Of a stretch of 64,000 nt of DNA, positions 54,002-62,426 are shown in pieces (positions within the stretch are counted from its first letter, which is position 1; the number at the start of each line of letters is the position of its first letter). The stretch lies in the NCBI RefSeq assembly GCF_900107855.1, contig NZ_FNRJ01000013.1, positions 1 through 64,000 on the forward strand, read 5' to 3'. The stretch is from Marinobacterium iners DSM 11526 (GTDB lineage Bacteria > Pseudomonadota > Gammaproteobacteria > Pseudomonadales > Balneatricaceae). The notes beneath the pieces were generated by a model. It saw only the letters and a list, made by a program, of their open reading frames with translations. It did no database searches and was not told the DNA's origin. Position numbers and translations under genes: made by a program.

Positions 54002-56893
54002 ATGGATTTTATGAAGCCCTTTCGACTTCATTTTGCTGTGTTCATAACAATGGCCTTGTACCTGTTGACGTTCCAGGTCAGGGCGGAGCCTGAGCTCTCT
54101 CCGGTCACCATCGGTATTGTTGCTGACAATGCACCCTATTCAAGCCTCGGGCCCGGCGGTCTGCGTGGTTTCTCCATTGATATCCTCGAAGAGTTGAGTC
54201 GCACCAGTGGTGTTGAGTTTGAGTATCGCGTCGGGAGTTGGTCGGAAATCTATGGCGCTTTTTTGCGTGGTGAGCTGGATGCGGTAGATGAGATTTCATG
54301 GCGCGAAGACCGAGCTGACAAAATGCTGTTCACTCGGCCTTACCATCTGCGCCATACCGTTATCATGCATGATGAAAATCGACCGCTGCCTACCATCGAA
54401 ACGTTGTCCAATCTGAAGGGATATCGGATTGGCACTCTGACCGATATCTATTATGCAGGCATCTTGAGAGAGTCCGGTCTTGAGATCGTGGAATATGGCT
54501 TGCAGCCGGATCTGGTACGTGCGTTGGCCTTTGGCTGGGTTGATGCGATTATCGGCCCGGAAGTGACATTGCGCTACATGGCTCGCCAGCAGGGGTTTGT
54601 GAATATCGAGCCCTTGGCTGCAGCACCCCTGAGTGGGAAGGAAACGGAAGATTTCAGAATTGCCGTTCACCTGGATCAGCCCCAGCTGTATCAGAAGCTT
54701 GATGAGGGGCTGGCGGCCATTGACCCGCACTGGATTGAAGCCTTGCGCGAACGCTGGCAGGAGTTCGGCGGCAAGGCTTTGGACAACAAGACCTTGAAGC
54801 TTACACCGGCGCAGCAGCTGACAGTGCGTCAACAGGCACCCTTGAGAGTTGGGCTGATGAGCGATTATGCGCCACTGAGTTTTGAAGACGGTGGGCGCGT
54901 GCAGGGACTCTCGGTAGACATCCTGACTCGCGTGATGGATTTGACCGGCTTGCAGGCAACGCCTGTGGTTGATCAATGGAGTGTCCTGATTGAATTGTTG
55001 CAACAAGGGGAAATAGATGTCATCGCGAATATCTCCGATCTGAAAGAGCGCAGGAGCTTCACGCGTTTCACACAACCTTTCCACCACGTGCCTATCGTGG
55101 TTTTTACCCGCAAGCCTGGCTTCCGCCTGAACTCGCCTGATGATTTCCGTGGTCAGAAAATCGCCATCAGTACTGGGATCTTCTACGAACGCAAGGTACG
55201 TGATCTGGCGTCTGAAGGGGTCGTTAGCTTTGACAGTCAGGCCTCCATGTTCCGGTCCTTGGCCTCCGGCACGGTGGATCTGGTACTGGCTGCCTTGCCA
55301 AACGGCAATCACTGGGTACGTGAATTGGGCCTCACAGATGTCCGCATTGCTGGTGAGCTGAGCCTGCCCGATGTGAGTGGCGAGGATCTGCGCTTCGGCT
55401 TGCGTCCCGAGCTTGAGCCACTGGTTCCGATCATCGATGCGGCCCTTGCCGCCATTACACCAACGGAAATGCGAACTATCGAGAATCGCTGGTTGGGGGC
55501 ACAGCTTGAGACCAACTCGGCGTTTACGGGATTCAGTGCTGCAGAACAGGATTTTCTTGAAATACGCAACAACAGTCTCAGCTACTGCATTCATCCTGAC
55601 TGGATGCCACTTGAGGGGCTGGATAGCAAAGGCCAGCATCAGGGGCTTTCGGCAACACTGTTGGATATCTTCAGCCTCCGCTCAGGGGTGGCCTTTAATT
55701 TGCGTCCGACCCGGCACTGGAGGGATTCTCTCGCAGCGTTGAAGCAGGGACAATGTGACCTGGTGCCGCTTATTGGGCGCTCAGAGGGGCAGTCTGAAGG
55801 GCTTGTCCTCACTTCTGCATTTTACACATTGCCAAGCATTGTACTTGGTCGCATAGAGGCGCCCTTTATCAGCAGTCTGAGTGATATTGACCAGCACCCG
55901 ATCGCAATTGTGCGCGATTCACCATTATTGTCAGAGTTGCGCCGAAGCTACCCGGGTTTGAACCTGATAGAAGTAGACAGCGAAACGGAGGGGGTGCAAG
56001 GGCTGCAGCGTGGGGAGTGGTATGGTTACATCAGCACATTGGCAACGGCCAGTCAGAAGCTGGAGGATCTTGGGCTAGCTGATATTCGTGTTATTGGCCG
56101 TGTCCCCATGGACCTTGAGCTGGCCCTGGCAACCTCAGCGACCGATCAACATCTGGGTACGCTGATGCAAAAGCTGGTATCAAGCCTGAGTAGTGAAGAC
56201 CTGCATCGAATGGACAGTGAGTGGCGTACCGTCAGGCTCCAGCAGAGGGTGGATTACTCCCTGTTGTGGAAGATTCTGTCGGTAACAGCCATTGTTTTGT
56301 TTATGCTGTTTTACTGGAATCGCAAGCTGGGTGCCCTCAACCGGGAGCTGGCAGCTGCCAACGAACGACTTGCTGTCACAAGTACAACGGATGAGCTTAC
56401 CGGCCTCGGAAATCGAACCAGTTTTGAGCAACACTATGAAGCCTGTTACCAGGTATGTCAGCGCAACGGCTTGTCGTTTATGGTGGCCATGATGGATGCC
56501 GATCACTTCAAACAGGTCAATGACCGGTTTGGACATGCAGTGGGAGATGAGTGCCTGCGTGCAATCAGCCGTACCATGCGTGAACACTTCCGGCGCGAAA
56601 CCGATCATCTGATTCGCTTTGGCGGGGAAGAGTTCGTTATTTTTGCAGTGGCCAATTCGCCTGCTGATGCCGCTGAGCGGCTGGAAACACTCAGGCGCGG
56701 CATTGAGCAACTGCGAGTGCCAACCGCTGATGGTCAGGAAGTTCGTGTGAGTGTCAGCATCGGTTATTGCCGACTGGTGCCCGAAATAGGGCAGCGCTCT
56801 GAACAGTGGCTGCGCATGGCAGACCGAGCGGTTTACGAAGCCAAGCGCAAGGGACGCAATCGTGTTGTCGATGCGGGAAAGGATGTTGTCTAG
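54002..56893 (+). CDS. Diguanylate cyclase with three periplasmic solute-binding (PBPb) domains
   Basis: The product is about 963 aa. A signal peptide/helix ends near residue 28. Three SBP_bac_3-type domains follow: about 33-265 (VTIGIVADNAPYSSL), about 280-505 (LRVGLMSDYAPLSFEDGG) and about 525-750 (SYCIHPDWMPLEGLD). After them come one membrane helix (about 757-779), a short coiled coil and GGDEF (about 800-960) with GGEEF active site and RETD inhibitory site. It resembles the sensor part of EvgS-type proteins fused to a cyclase. It should link amino-acid-like ligands to c-di-GMP. Starts at GTG 53990, ATG 54002 or ATG 54011 are possible; none has a strong ribosome site. Confidence 0.92.
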   Translation: MDFMKPFRLHFAVFITMALYLLTFQVRAEPELSPVTIGIVADNAPYSSLGPGGLRGFSIDILEELSRTSGVEFEYRVGSWSEIYGAFLRGELDAVDEISWREDRADKMLFTRPYHLRHTVIMHDENRPLPTIETLSNLKGYRIGTLTDIYYAGILRESGLEIVEYGLQPDLVRALAFGWVDAIIGPEVTLRYMARQQGFVNIEPLAAAPLSGKETEDFRIAVHLDQPQLYQKLDEGLAAIDPHWIEALRERWQEFGGKALDNKTLKLTPAQQLTVRQQAPLRVGLMSDYAPLSFEDGGRVQGLSVDILTRVMDLTGLQATPVVDQWSVLIELLQQGEIDVIANISDLKERRSFTRFTQPFHHVPIVVFTRKPGFRLNSPDDFRGQKIAISTGIFYERKVRDLASEGVVSFDSQASMFRSLASGTVDLVLAALPNGNHWVRELGLTDVRIAGELSLPDVSGEDLRFGLRPELEPLVPIIDAALAAITPTEMRTIENRWLGAQLETNSAFTGFSAAEQDFLEIRNNSLSYCIHPDWMPLEGLDSKGQHQGLSATLLDIFSLRSGVAFNLRPTRHWRDSLAALKQGQCDLVPLIGRSEGQSEGLVLTSAFYTLPSIVLGRIEAPFISSLSDIDQHPIAIVRDSPLLSELRRSYPGLNLIEVDSETEGVQGLQRGEWYGYISTLATASQKLEDLGLADIRVIGRVPMDLELALATSATDQHLGTLMQKLVSSLSSEDLHRMDSEWRTVRLQQRVDYSLLWKILSVTAIVLFMLFYWNRKLGALNRELAAANERLAVTSTTDELTGLGNRTSFEQHYEACYQVCQRNGLSFMVAMMDADHFKQVNDRFGHAVGDECLRAISRTMREHFRRETDHLIRFGGEEFVIFAVANSPADAAERLETLRRGIEQLRVPTADGQEVRVSVSIGYCRLVPEIGQRSEQWLRMADRAVYEAKRKGRNRVVDAGKDVV

Positions 56894-56973
56894 AACGGGC
56901 ATGGTGCGGGCCTTGGGCTTTGGTCGAACCGGGCTTGCGTGACTAAGCTTCGATTCAAACAACCTTTCACGAA

Positions 56974-57003
56974 AGCCCTCTCCCGTGCAATCAGGAGAGG
57001 GCT
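56974..57003. terminator. Bidirectional terminator between cyclase and TRAP-protein genes
   Basis: AGCCCTCTCC (56974-56983) and its exact complement (56994-57003) form a 10-bp stem with a 10-nt loop between convergent genes. On the minus strand TTTC follows. It most likely ends the Rieske/TRAP operon. Confidence 0.7.
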
Positions 57004-57010
57004 GAGGAGT

Positions 57011-58057
57011 TTAATTGCTGGTGGCAGTACCCTGCATTTTTTGTTTAAGCTCCAATGCCAGGTGACGCAAATGTTCTAATGCTTCTGCCGCGTCTGGATG
57101 ATCACGCTCAACCTTTTTGCTCCAAGCCTGGTCCATACCTGATGTCGCTTGCTGAATCTCCTTCATTAGTGGATCGTTGGCATCGACAAAATGTATATTC
57201 ACACCCTCTTTCTTTGCCATTTCAATACCTTCTCGGTCAGACTGATCCCAAGCCTTACCGGCCATGGCTGACAGGCGTGCCCCGGATACTGACATGATTG
57301 CTTCACGATCTTCAGGGCTCAGGCTATCCATGAAATCTTCATTGGCAATGATTGCAAAGCTGCCCAGATAAAGCCCTCCGGGCAGCAGTGTCAGGTGGGA
57401 TGATACTTCGGCCAAGCGAAAATCACGTTGACTGGCTGCCGGCATGAATACACCGTCCACGATGCCCTGCTGCATCATCTCGTACACCTTGGGGCCAGGT
57501 GCCGCAACTGGCGTGATCCCCAGACGCTTGCCCAACTCCTGTTGAACACCACCGCCAAGGCGGATTTTGGCACCTTTGAGATCACTCATCGAGTTGATCG
57601 GCTTACGGCTGTGGATCTGGCCCGGGCCATGAGTAAACAGTCCCATCAGGACAAGCCCCTGGTGTTCAGGTGAGTCTGAAAAATAGCGGTTATAGGTCTC
57701 CCAATAGGCTTGTGACGCCAGTTCAGCGTTGACACCCAGGCCGGGCAGCTCAACCATTTCTGACAGTTGGAATCGACCGGGCACATAGCCGTGAAAACTC
57801 CATGCGGCGTCCGCCACACCATCTTCCACCATTGAAAAATAGGTGCTTTGATCTCCCAGATTATACTCTAGCTTTACCTTGACCCGGCCTTCCGTTGCCT
57901 CCTCCACCCAACTGGCCCATGTCGGCAGAACTACACTGTTCTGAACATGGCCAGGAGGACCCGCGGTTGCAAAGTGAAGTGTGACCGGCTCTGCCATGAC
58001 CGGCAGGCAGATGGAACAGGCAAGCAGTGCAATCTTGGTGCGTTTGAATGTCAGCAT
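57011..58057 (-). CDS. TRAP transporter substrate-binding protein (DctP/TAXI-like DctP family)
   Basis: ATG at 58057 has AGGATG 6-7 nt upstream and gives 348 aa with a signal peptide (cleaved near residue 22 after PVMA). The mature protein starts EPVTLHFATAGPPGHVQN and has the DctP pattern: GVADAAWSFHGYVPGRF, LKGAKIRLGGGVQQELGKRLG and the carboxylate-arginine region. It should bind an organic or aromatic acid in the periplasm. No DctQ/DctM membrane partners are in the window. It is the last gene behind the Rieske oxygenase, ferredoxin and reductase genes, so it may bind the oxygenase substrate. Confidence 0.9.
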   Translation of the reverse strand: MLTFKRTKIALLACSICLPVMAEPVTLHFATAGPPGHVQNSVVLPTWASWVEEATEGRVKVKLEYNLGDQSTYFSMVEDGVADAAWSFHGYVPGRFQLSEMVELPGLGVNAELASQAYWETYNRYFSDSPEHQGLVLMGLFTHGPGQIHSRKPINSMSDLKGAKIRLGGGVQQELGKRLGITPVAAPGPKVYEMMQQGIVDGVFMPAASQRDFRLAEVSSHLTLLPGGLYLGSFAIIANEDFMDSLSPEDREAIMSVSGARLSAMAGKAWDQSDREGIEMAKKEGVNIHFVDANDPLMKEIQQATSGMDQAWSKKVERDHPDAAEALEHLRHLALELKQKMQGTATSN

Positions 58058-58101
58058 AGGTGCATCCTTTTTATTGTTATCTCGTGATGAAATTGCTGGA
58101 A

Positions 58102-59310
58102 TCAGGCGATACATTGGCTCAATGGAATGTTGATATCCTCCGCTTTTGGGATGTCGATTTGGGTTTCTGTCATGATCATTTTCTTGGCTTGCAAAAAGTC
58201 CGCCGGTCGATTGATTGCATCGCATGCAACCAGTCGGCCCTGTTTGAGATAAAGCCAGCTGCGCGCCTGAGTATCTTGACCACGCGCGATCAGCTGGTCG
58301 TAATCCGGATTCAGACCTGCAATTTGTAGGCGTGCTTCGTACTGCGTTGACCAGAACCAGGGCACAGCTGGCTCGGGTATTGGTTGCCCGGTCAGCTGTG
58401 CCAGGATGGTCTGAGCGTGGGCGCTGGTGTTTTGAACCGACTCCAACCGCAGGTTACGGTTGTAAAGGGGGCTGAACTGAACAGCACAGTCACCGCCAGC
58501 ATGGATGGCGGGGTCAGAGGTGCGACAGCATTGATCGATCACAATGCCGTTGTCACATTCAAGGCCTGCCTGCTGCGCAAGTGAAACCTCCGGGACTACC
58601 CCGATTCCCACTACAACCTGATCCGCGGCCAACACTTCCCCATTTGTCAGACGTACCGCCTCAATCGCTTGCTGGCCCATAAAGTTCTCCACACCGACAC
58701 CCGTGCGGATATCAACGCCATGATTCTGATGCAGCTGCATGAAACACTCGGACACCTCAGGAGCTACCACGCGTCCAAGAATTCGCTCGCCGGCTTCCAG
58801 AACCGTCACGGCCATGCTGTTTTGACGTGCGGCAGCCGCTATCTCCAACCCGATAAAGCCGCCACCGATCACGGCCAGGCGTTTGCCGGGCTGCAGTGCA
58901 CCGCGCAACTGTCTGGCGTCAAACAATGTCTTGAGGTAATGAATACCTGCCAGCTCATGACCGGGGATATCCAGCCGACGCGGCGTTGTCCCTGTAGCCA
59001 GAACCAGTTGGTCGTATGGTACGAGATGGCCGTTGGCCACCACGGTTTTCTGCTGTCGATCAATTTCACTGACTCGGGTATTGAGTTGACAGGTGAAGCG
59101 CGGATCTTTCCAGACGTGTTGTGCAACCAGTGCCAGTCCCTCCTCTGTCAGTTCACCCTTGAGGTATTCCTTGGACAGGACCGGGCGATTGCAGGGCAAC
59201 GAGTCTTCTGCACTGAGCAGTGTCACTCGACCGTCAAAACCCTGCCTGTACAGTCCCGTAATCAAGGCGGCAGCCAGATGCCCACCGCCCACAATAACCA
59301 GATGTTGCAT
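58102..59310 (-). CDS. FAD-dependent ferredoxin reductase of the Rieske system
   Basis: The 402-aa flavoprotein has the FAD motif VIVGGGHLAAALITGL at the N-terminus, LVLATGTTPRRL near 103, the NAD motif AVIGGGFIGLEIAAA near 147 and the second FAD motif IHAGGDCAVQF near 270. It is like putidaredoxin reductase and toluene/biphenyl dioxygenase reductases. It passes electrons from NAD(P)H to the adjacent [2Fe-2S] ferredoxin. It lies 24 bp after the ferredoxin gene and 45 bp before the TRAP-protein gene. Confidence 0.92.
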   Translation of the reverse strand: MQHLVIVGGGHLAAALITGLYRQGFDGRVTLLSAEDSLPCNRPVLSKEYLKGELTEEGLALVAQHVWKDPRFTCQLNTRVSEIDRQQKTVVANGHLVPYDQLVLATGTTPRRLDIPGHELAGIHYLKTLFDARQLRGALQPGKRLAVIGGGFIGLEIAAAARQNSMAVTVLEAGERILGRVVAPEVSECFMQLHQNHGVDIRTGVGVENFMGQQAIEAVRLTNGEVLAADQVVVGIGVVPEVSLAQQAGLECDNGIVIDQCCRTSDPAIHAGGDCAVQFSPLYNRNLRLESVQNTSAHAQTILAQLTGQPIPEPAVPWFWSTQYEARLQIAGLNPDYDQLIARGQDTQARSWLYLKQGRLVACDAINRPADFLQAKKMIMTETQIDIPKAEDINIPLSQCIA

Positions 59311-59334
59311 GCCGACTCTCCCGAAAGTTAAGGC

Positions 59335-59655
59335 TCAACATTCAGCCGGCACAATGCGCAGGCTAAGGCCATCCATCTCTTGGCTCAGCCGCAGTTGGCA
59401 GCTCAGGCGTGAGCCTGATGTACGCTCATCCAGTGCGTCCAGCAGTGCTTCTTCTTCCGGCTGGGCTGTACCCAACAAGGGTTGCCAGTCGCTCTCCAGT
59501 ACGATGTGACAGGTACCGCAGGCACAGCAGCCGCCACAGACGCCTTCAACTCCCGAGGATTGATCCCGCAGCAGTTCCATCAGGCTGCTGCCGGGATCGG
59601 CCTGCAACCGCTGCTGATGGCCGTTGGCATCGATTACATGGATTTGGATGCTCAT
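59335..59655 (-). CDS. [2Fe-2S] ferredoxin (putidaredoxin/plant-type)
   Basis: The 106-aa protein has the Cys-x5-Cys-x2-Cys cluster (Cys40, Cys46, Cys49 in VCGGCCACGTCHIV) and Cys86 (SRLSCQL) as the fourth ligand. Two extra cysteines (43, 44) sit inside the loop. It is of the adrenodoxin/putidaredoxin group and should carry electrons from the reductase to the Rieske oxygenase. Its gene lies 2 bp after the oxygenase stop, which implies equal expression. Confidence 0.93.
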   Translation of the reverse strand: MSIQIHVIDANGHQQRLQADPGSSLMELLRDQSSGVEGVCGGCCACGTCHIVLESDWQPLLGTAQPEEEALLDALDERTSGSRLSCQLRLSQEMDGLSLRIVPAEC

Positions 59656-59657
59656 GT

Positions 59658-60797
59658 TTACACCTCTACTGCTGTATTGATGGCAGGCTGTGACTGAACT
59701 GCCCCTGGTGCGGAGTGCTGACTGCGTTCAGCCTCGGCACGGCGCTTGAGGTAACGACGCATGGCTACGCTGGCAATATCGGACTTTACTGAAATTTCAA
59801 AGAACTCATCTTCACGTGACATATTGCTGAGCAGTTCTTCCATCGCTTCCAGCCCCACAATGTCTTCATGGAAGGCAGCCATGAGTTGTTGGTGCATGAA
59901 GTCGGTGATGCTGTCGTCCTCGGGGGCAAAATTGCGCCCATGAACAACGAAGTAATGGGTAGAAGTCGCGGTCTCGGGCGTGGGAATATGGGCCGTCTTG
60001 ATACGGGTATCGGGTCGCTCAGACTCAGGCAGGGCGATGTCATAAAACTGAGCATGCACGATATGCAGTGCCGGTGACACGAAATCTGATGTGGTGATCC
60101 GTGCCGCATCCCGTCCTTCAAGGCCGGTGGGCTTGGCCCAAACCGGTGGCAACCGTGTGGGTACCACGTAGCGCTTGAGGATAAAACGATCTTCGCTGAT
60201 TTCGGTATCAAACTCGGCGGCGGCATAGTCGGGTGTACCGAAGGTGTTGGCATGCAGGAAGCTCAGATGGGTCAGATCAAGCAGGTTTTCATGCAGGTAC
60301 ACGTAGCTGGCCTTAAGAGGCATGTAGTCGCAGGAGGTGATCCAACCCTGGTCCAGCATCGGCATGGCGGGAATCTGTTTCGGATCAGCTTGATCAGGCT
60401 CACCCATCCAGATCCAGACAACGGGTCCCTGCTCGACAAGTGGATAGCTGCGGATCGAGATACCGGCGCAGTTGCACTGTGATGGCACCTCGACACAGCT
60501 GCCGCTGGCATCATAGCGCAGACCATGATATCCACAGACAATGGTGTCACCTTCAAGACTGCTGCGTGATAGAGGGAAGGAGCGATGGCCGCAACGGTTA
60601 TCCAGCGCCACGGGTTCGCCGTTTTCCTGACGGTACAAAACCAGCTGACGACCCAGAATGGTGCGAGCCTTAAGTTCCCGCCCAATCTCATGACCAAGGG
60701 CGGCCACATACCACTCGTTGAAGATGAACGGGGTTTGTCGATTGGCCAGTGTCTTGCCAGCGGCCTGAGCTGCTCGCTGTACTTTGGTAAGAGCCAT
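59658..60797 (-). CDS. Rieske non-haem iron oxygenase, alpha subunit (single-component type)
   Basis: ATG at 60797 with GGAGG 8 nt upstream gives 379 aa. The Rieske [2Fe-2S] ligands are Cys69, His71, Cys88 and His91 (RCGHRSFPLS and VCGYHG). The mononuclear iron site is DLTHLSFLH with Asp174, His177 and His182. There is no beta subunit gene, as in vanillate O-demethylase (VanA)-type and related enzymes that demethylate or hydroxylate aromatic and quaternary compounds. The substrate cannot be read. A divergent LuxR gene and an 18-bp palindrome lie just upstream. Confidence 0.92.
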   Translation of the reverse strand: MALTKVQRAAQAAGKTLANRQTPFIFNEWYVAALGHEIGRELKARTILGRQLVLYRQENGEPVALDNRCGHRSFPLSRSSLEGDTIVCGYHGLRYDASGSCVEVPSQCNCAGISIRSYPLVEQGPVVWIWMGEPDQADPKQIPAMPMLDQGWITSCDYMPLKASYVYLHENLLDLTHLSFLHANTFGTPDYAAAEFDTEISEDRFILKRYVVPTRLPPVWAKPTGLEGRDAARITTSDFVSPALHIVHAQFYDIALPESERPDTRIKTAHIPTPETATSTHYFVVHGRNFAPEDDSITDFMHQQLMAAFHEDIVGLEAMEELLSNMSREDEFFEISVKSDIASVAMRRYLKRRAEAERSQHSAPGAVQSQPAINTAVEV

Positions 60798-60868
60798 AAG
60801 GCATCCCTCCGAGTTTTTATTCTTGTTTAAACGTGGTTTCAGGCTACTCGGGCGGGGAGGGCCCGGCA

Positions 60869-60886
60869 CTCACAGGATCTTGTGAG
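60869..60886. promoter_or_regulatory. Palindrome between Rieske operon and luxR-type gene
   Basis: CTCACA-GGATCT-TGTGAG is an 18-bp dyad 72 bp upstream of the oxygenase start and about 98 bp upstream of the regulator. A second palindrome CAGGGCCCTG (60963-60972) overlaps the ribosome site of the regulator. Either could be an operator for the adjacent LuxR-type protein. Confidence 0.45.
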
Positions 60887-60983
60887 CTGTACTCGAAATT
60901 GTGGCAACTGCATGTAATACTCGGATCAAGGTGTCCGCCAGAGATACCATGCATAACAAGAACAGGGCCCTGGAGGTCTGACA

Positions 60984-61763
60984 ATGAACCCGACAACCGT
61001 ACAACACAGCCTGGCTAGCCTTGTGGGTGAGATTGGCCGTCAGGGATTTGAACACCGCCTGATGCAGTGCATGCATGAACTGACCGGTGCCGACCATTGT
61101 GTTCTGATCAGTTATGATGCCAGCCGTACAGCGCCCATAACGCTGTTTTCATCTGGAGCCATCGATCAGCCACTGGCACAGGAATGCCGCCGCCTGTACG
61201 ACGAGGTCTATTACGAGCGCGACCCGAACCGGGCCTTATTGGATGCCGGTGCACATGAACCCTCAACACAACTTCTCACGCTACGCCCGGAAGAGTTGAG
61301 TGACCCGGAGTATCGTCGTACCCTGATTGAGCGCTGTGGCATCCGTGAAAAACTGGCGTTTATAGGCCATGGCCGCGAGCAAGCTTATTGCCTGAACCTG
61401 TACCGGCTCAAATCGCGCCAGCGTAAAGGTCTACTGATGGGAGCTCTACAGGACAACACGGCACTGATAGCCGCCACACTGGAGCGTCATATCAGTCTTT
61501 CGACGGAGGCCCAGGTCAGATTTGATCTGCCGTGGGTTAGAGCACGGCTGTCGCGCAGCTGCGGTGATCGCTTAACCCAGAGAGAGATGGATGTGGCCTG
61601 CAGAATAGTGTTGGGCTATAGCTCTGAAGCCATTGGACTGGATTTGGGCGTGAGCGTAAATACAGTGCTCTCACACCGCAAGAACCTCTATGAAAAGCTG
61701 GGTATTGGAACGCAGAATCAACTGTTTGCCATTGTGACCGAAGGGCGCTGTGCTTGGGTATGA
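60984..61763 (+). CDS. LuxR-family transcriptional regulator
   Basis: The 259-aa protein has a C-terminal LuxR helix-turn-helix (about 195-255: LTQREMDVACRIVLGYSSEA, LGVSVNTVLSHRKNLYEKLG). The N-terminal 190 residues do not show the autoinducer-binding pattern I know; they look like a GAF/PAS-type sensor (GADHCVLISYD near 35, REKLAFIGHGR near 120). GGAGG precedes the ATG. It is divergent from the Rieske/ferredoxin/reductase/TRAP operon and probably its regulator. There is no receiver domain, so it likely binds a small molecule directly. Confidence 0.88.
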   Translation: MNPTTVQHSLASLVGEIGRQGFEHRLMQCMHELTGADHCVLISYDASRTAPITLFSSGAIDQPLAQECRRLYDEVYYERDPNRALLDAGAHEPSTQLLTLRPEELSDPEYRRTLIERCGIREKLAFIGHGREQAYCLNLYRLKSRQRKGLLMGALQDNTALIAATLERHISLSTEAQVRFDLPWVRARLSRSCGDRLTQREMDVACRIVLGYSSEAIGLDLGVSVNTVLSHRKNLYEKLGIGTQNQLFAIVTEGRCAWV

Positions 61764-61811
61764 GCTTGCCTGGTACACGATGTAATCACAGTCTGTTTTA
61801 GCTGGGTTTAC

Positions 61812-61845
61812 ACGCCTGATGTGTGTTTGAAGTGTAGGCGTATTT
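61812..61845 (+). terminator. Candidate terminator after the LuxR gene
   Basis: ACGCCT (61812-61817) pairs with AGGCGT (61836-61841), followed by ATTTT. It lies between convergent LuxR and greB. The 18-nt loop makes it a modest candidate. Confidence 0.4.
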
Positions 61846-61849
61846 TGGC

Positions 61850-62350
61850 TCACTTATACTCAACCGCGACGACCTCCAGCCAGAGTTCATCCTGATCAAC
61901 CCGCTCGATGGTCACGTCATCGCCCACCTGTTTCTTGAGCAGCTGCCGTGCCAGTGGTGCATCAATGCTGATATAACCTTTGGCCGGGTCGATTTCATCT
62001 GCGCCGACAATACGGTAGCGACGCGTGTTGTCATCCTCATCGGCCAACGTGACCCAGGCGCCGAAGAAAATTCGGCTGGTGTCGTCAGGGGCGCGATCCA
62101 CCACCTTGATGTGTTCCAGCCGCTTCGACAGGTAGCGGACGCGACGGTCGATCTCGCGCAGCTGTTTCTTGCCGTAGATGTATTCAGCGTTTTCGGAACG
62201 GTCACCCTGGGCCGCAGCCTCTTTTACGGCCTGCGTAACCTCGGGGCGTTTGACCTTCCACAAGTATTTCAGCTCGTTATTGAGATGCTCGTAGCCCTCC
62301 AGCGTGATGTAGGGCGAGCTTTTGGGTTGTGCCGGACGCCAGCGTGACAT
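61850..62350 (-). CDS. greB: Transcription elongation factor GreB
   Basis: ATG at 62350 with AGGGAAAA upstream gives 166 aa, the GreB length. The N-terminal coiled coil has ITLEGYEHLNNELKYLW near 16 and AAAQGDRSENAEYIYGKKQL near 45, whose acidic tip (residues D and E after QGDRSENAEY) promotes RNA cleavage in backtracked polymerase. The C-terminal FKBP-like domain has YRIVGADEIDPAKG near 113. The YIYGKK segment marks GreB and not GreA. It is divergent from the hypothetical gene at 62427. Confidence 0.95.
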   Translation of the reverse strand: MSRWRPAQPKSSPYITLEGYEHLNNELKYLWKVKRPEVTQAVKEAAAQGDRSENAEYIYGKKQLREIDRRVRYLSKRLEHIKVVDRAPDDTSRIFFGAWVTLADEDDNTRRYRIVGADEIDPAKGYISIDAPLARQLLKKQVGDDVTIERVDQDELWLEVVAVEYK

Positions 62351-62426
62351 GTTTTTTCCCTGATATTGAAGAAAAGGTAAAGGATTACAGTCGCTTGCCG
62401 ATAATACCAGCTCAGGCGGAGGCATG

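Noticed and set aside
54296-55639. A 447-codon open frame opposite the three-PBP diguanylate cyclase
   Set aside because: The plus strand encodes recognisable binding domains, while this frame has none and no ribosome site.
60798-60983. A sigma-54 promoter for the Rieske operon (TGGCGGA-CACC-TTGAT)
   Set aside because: The invariant GC of the -12 element is GA, and the linked regulator is LuxR-type, not a sigma-54 activator.
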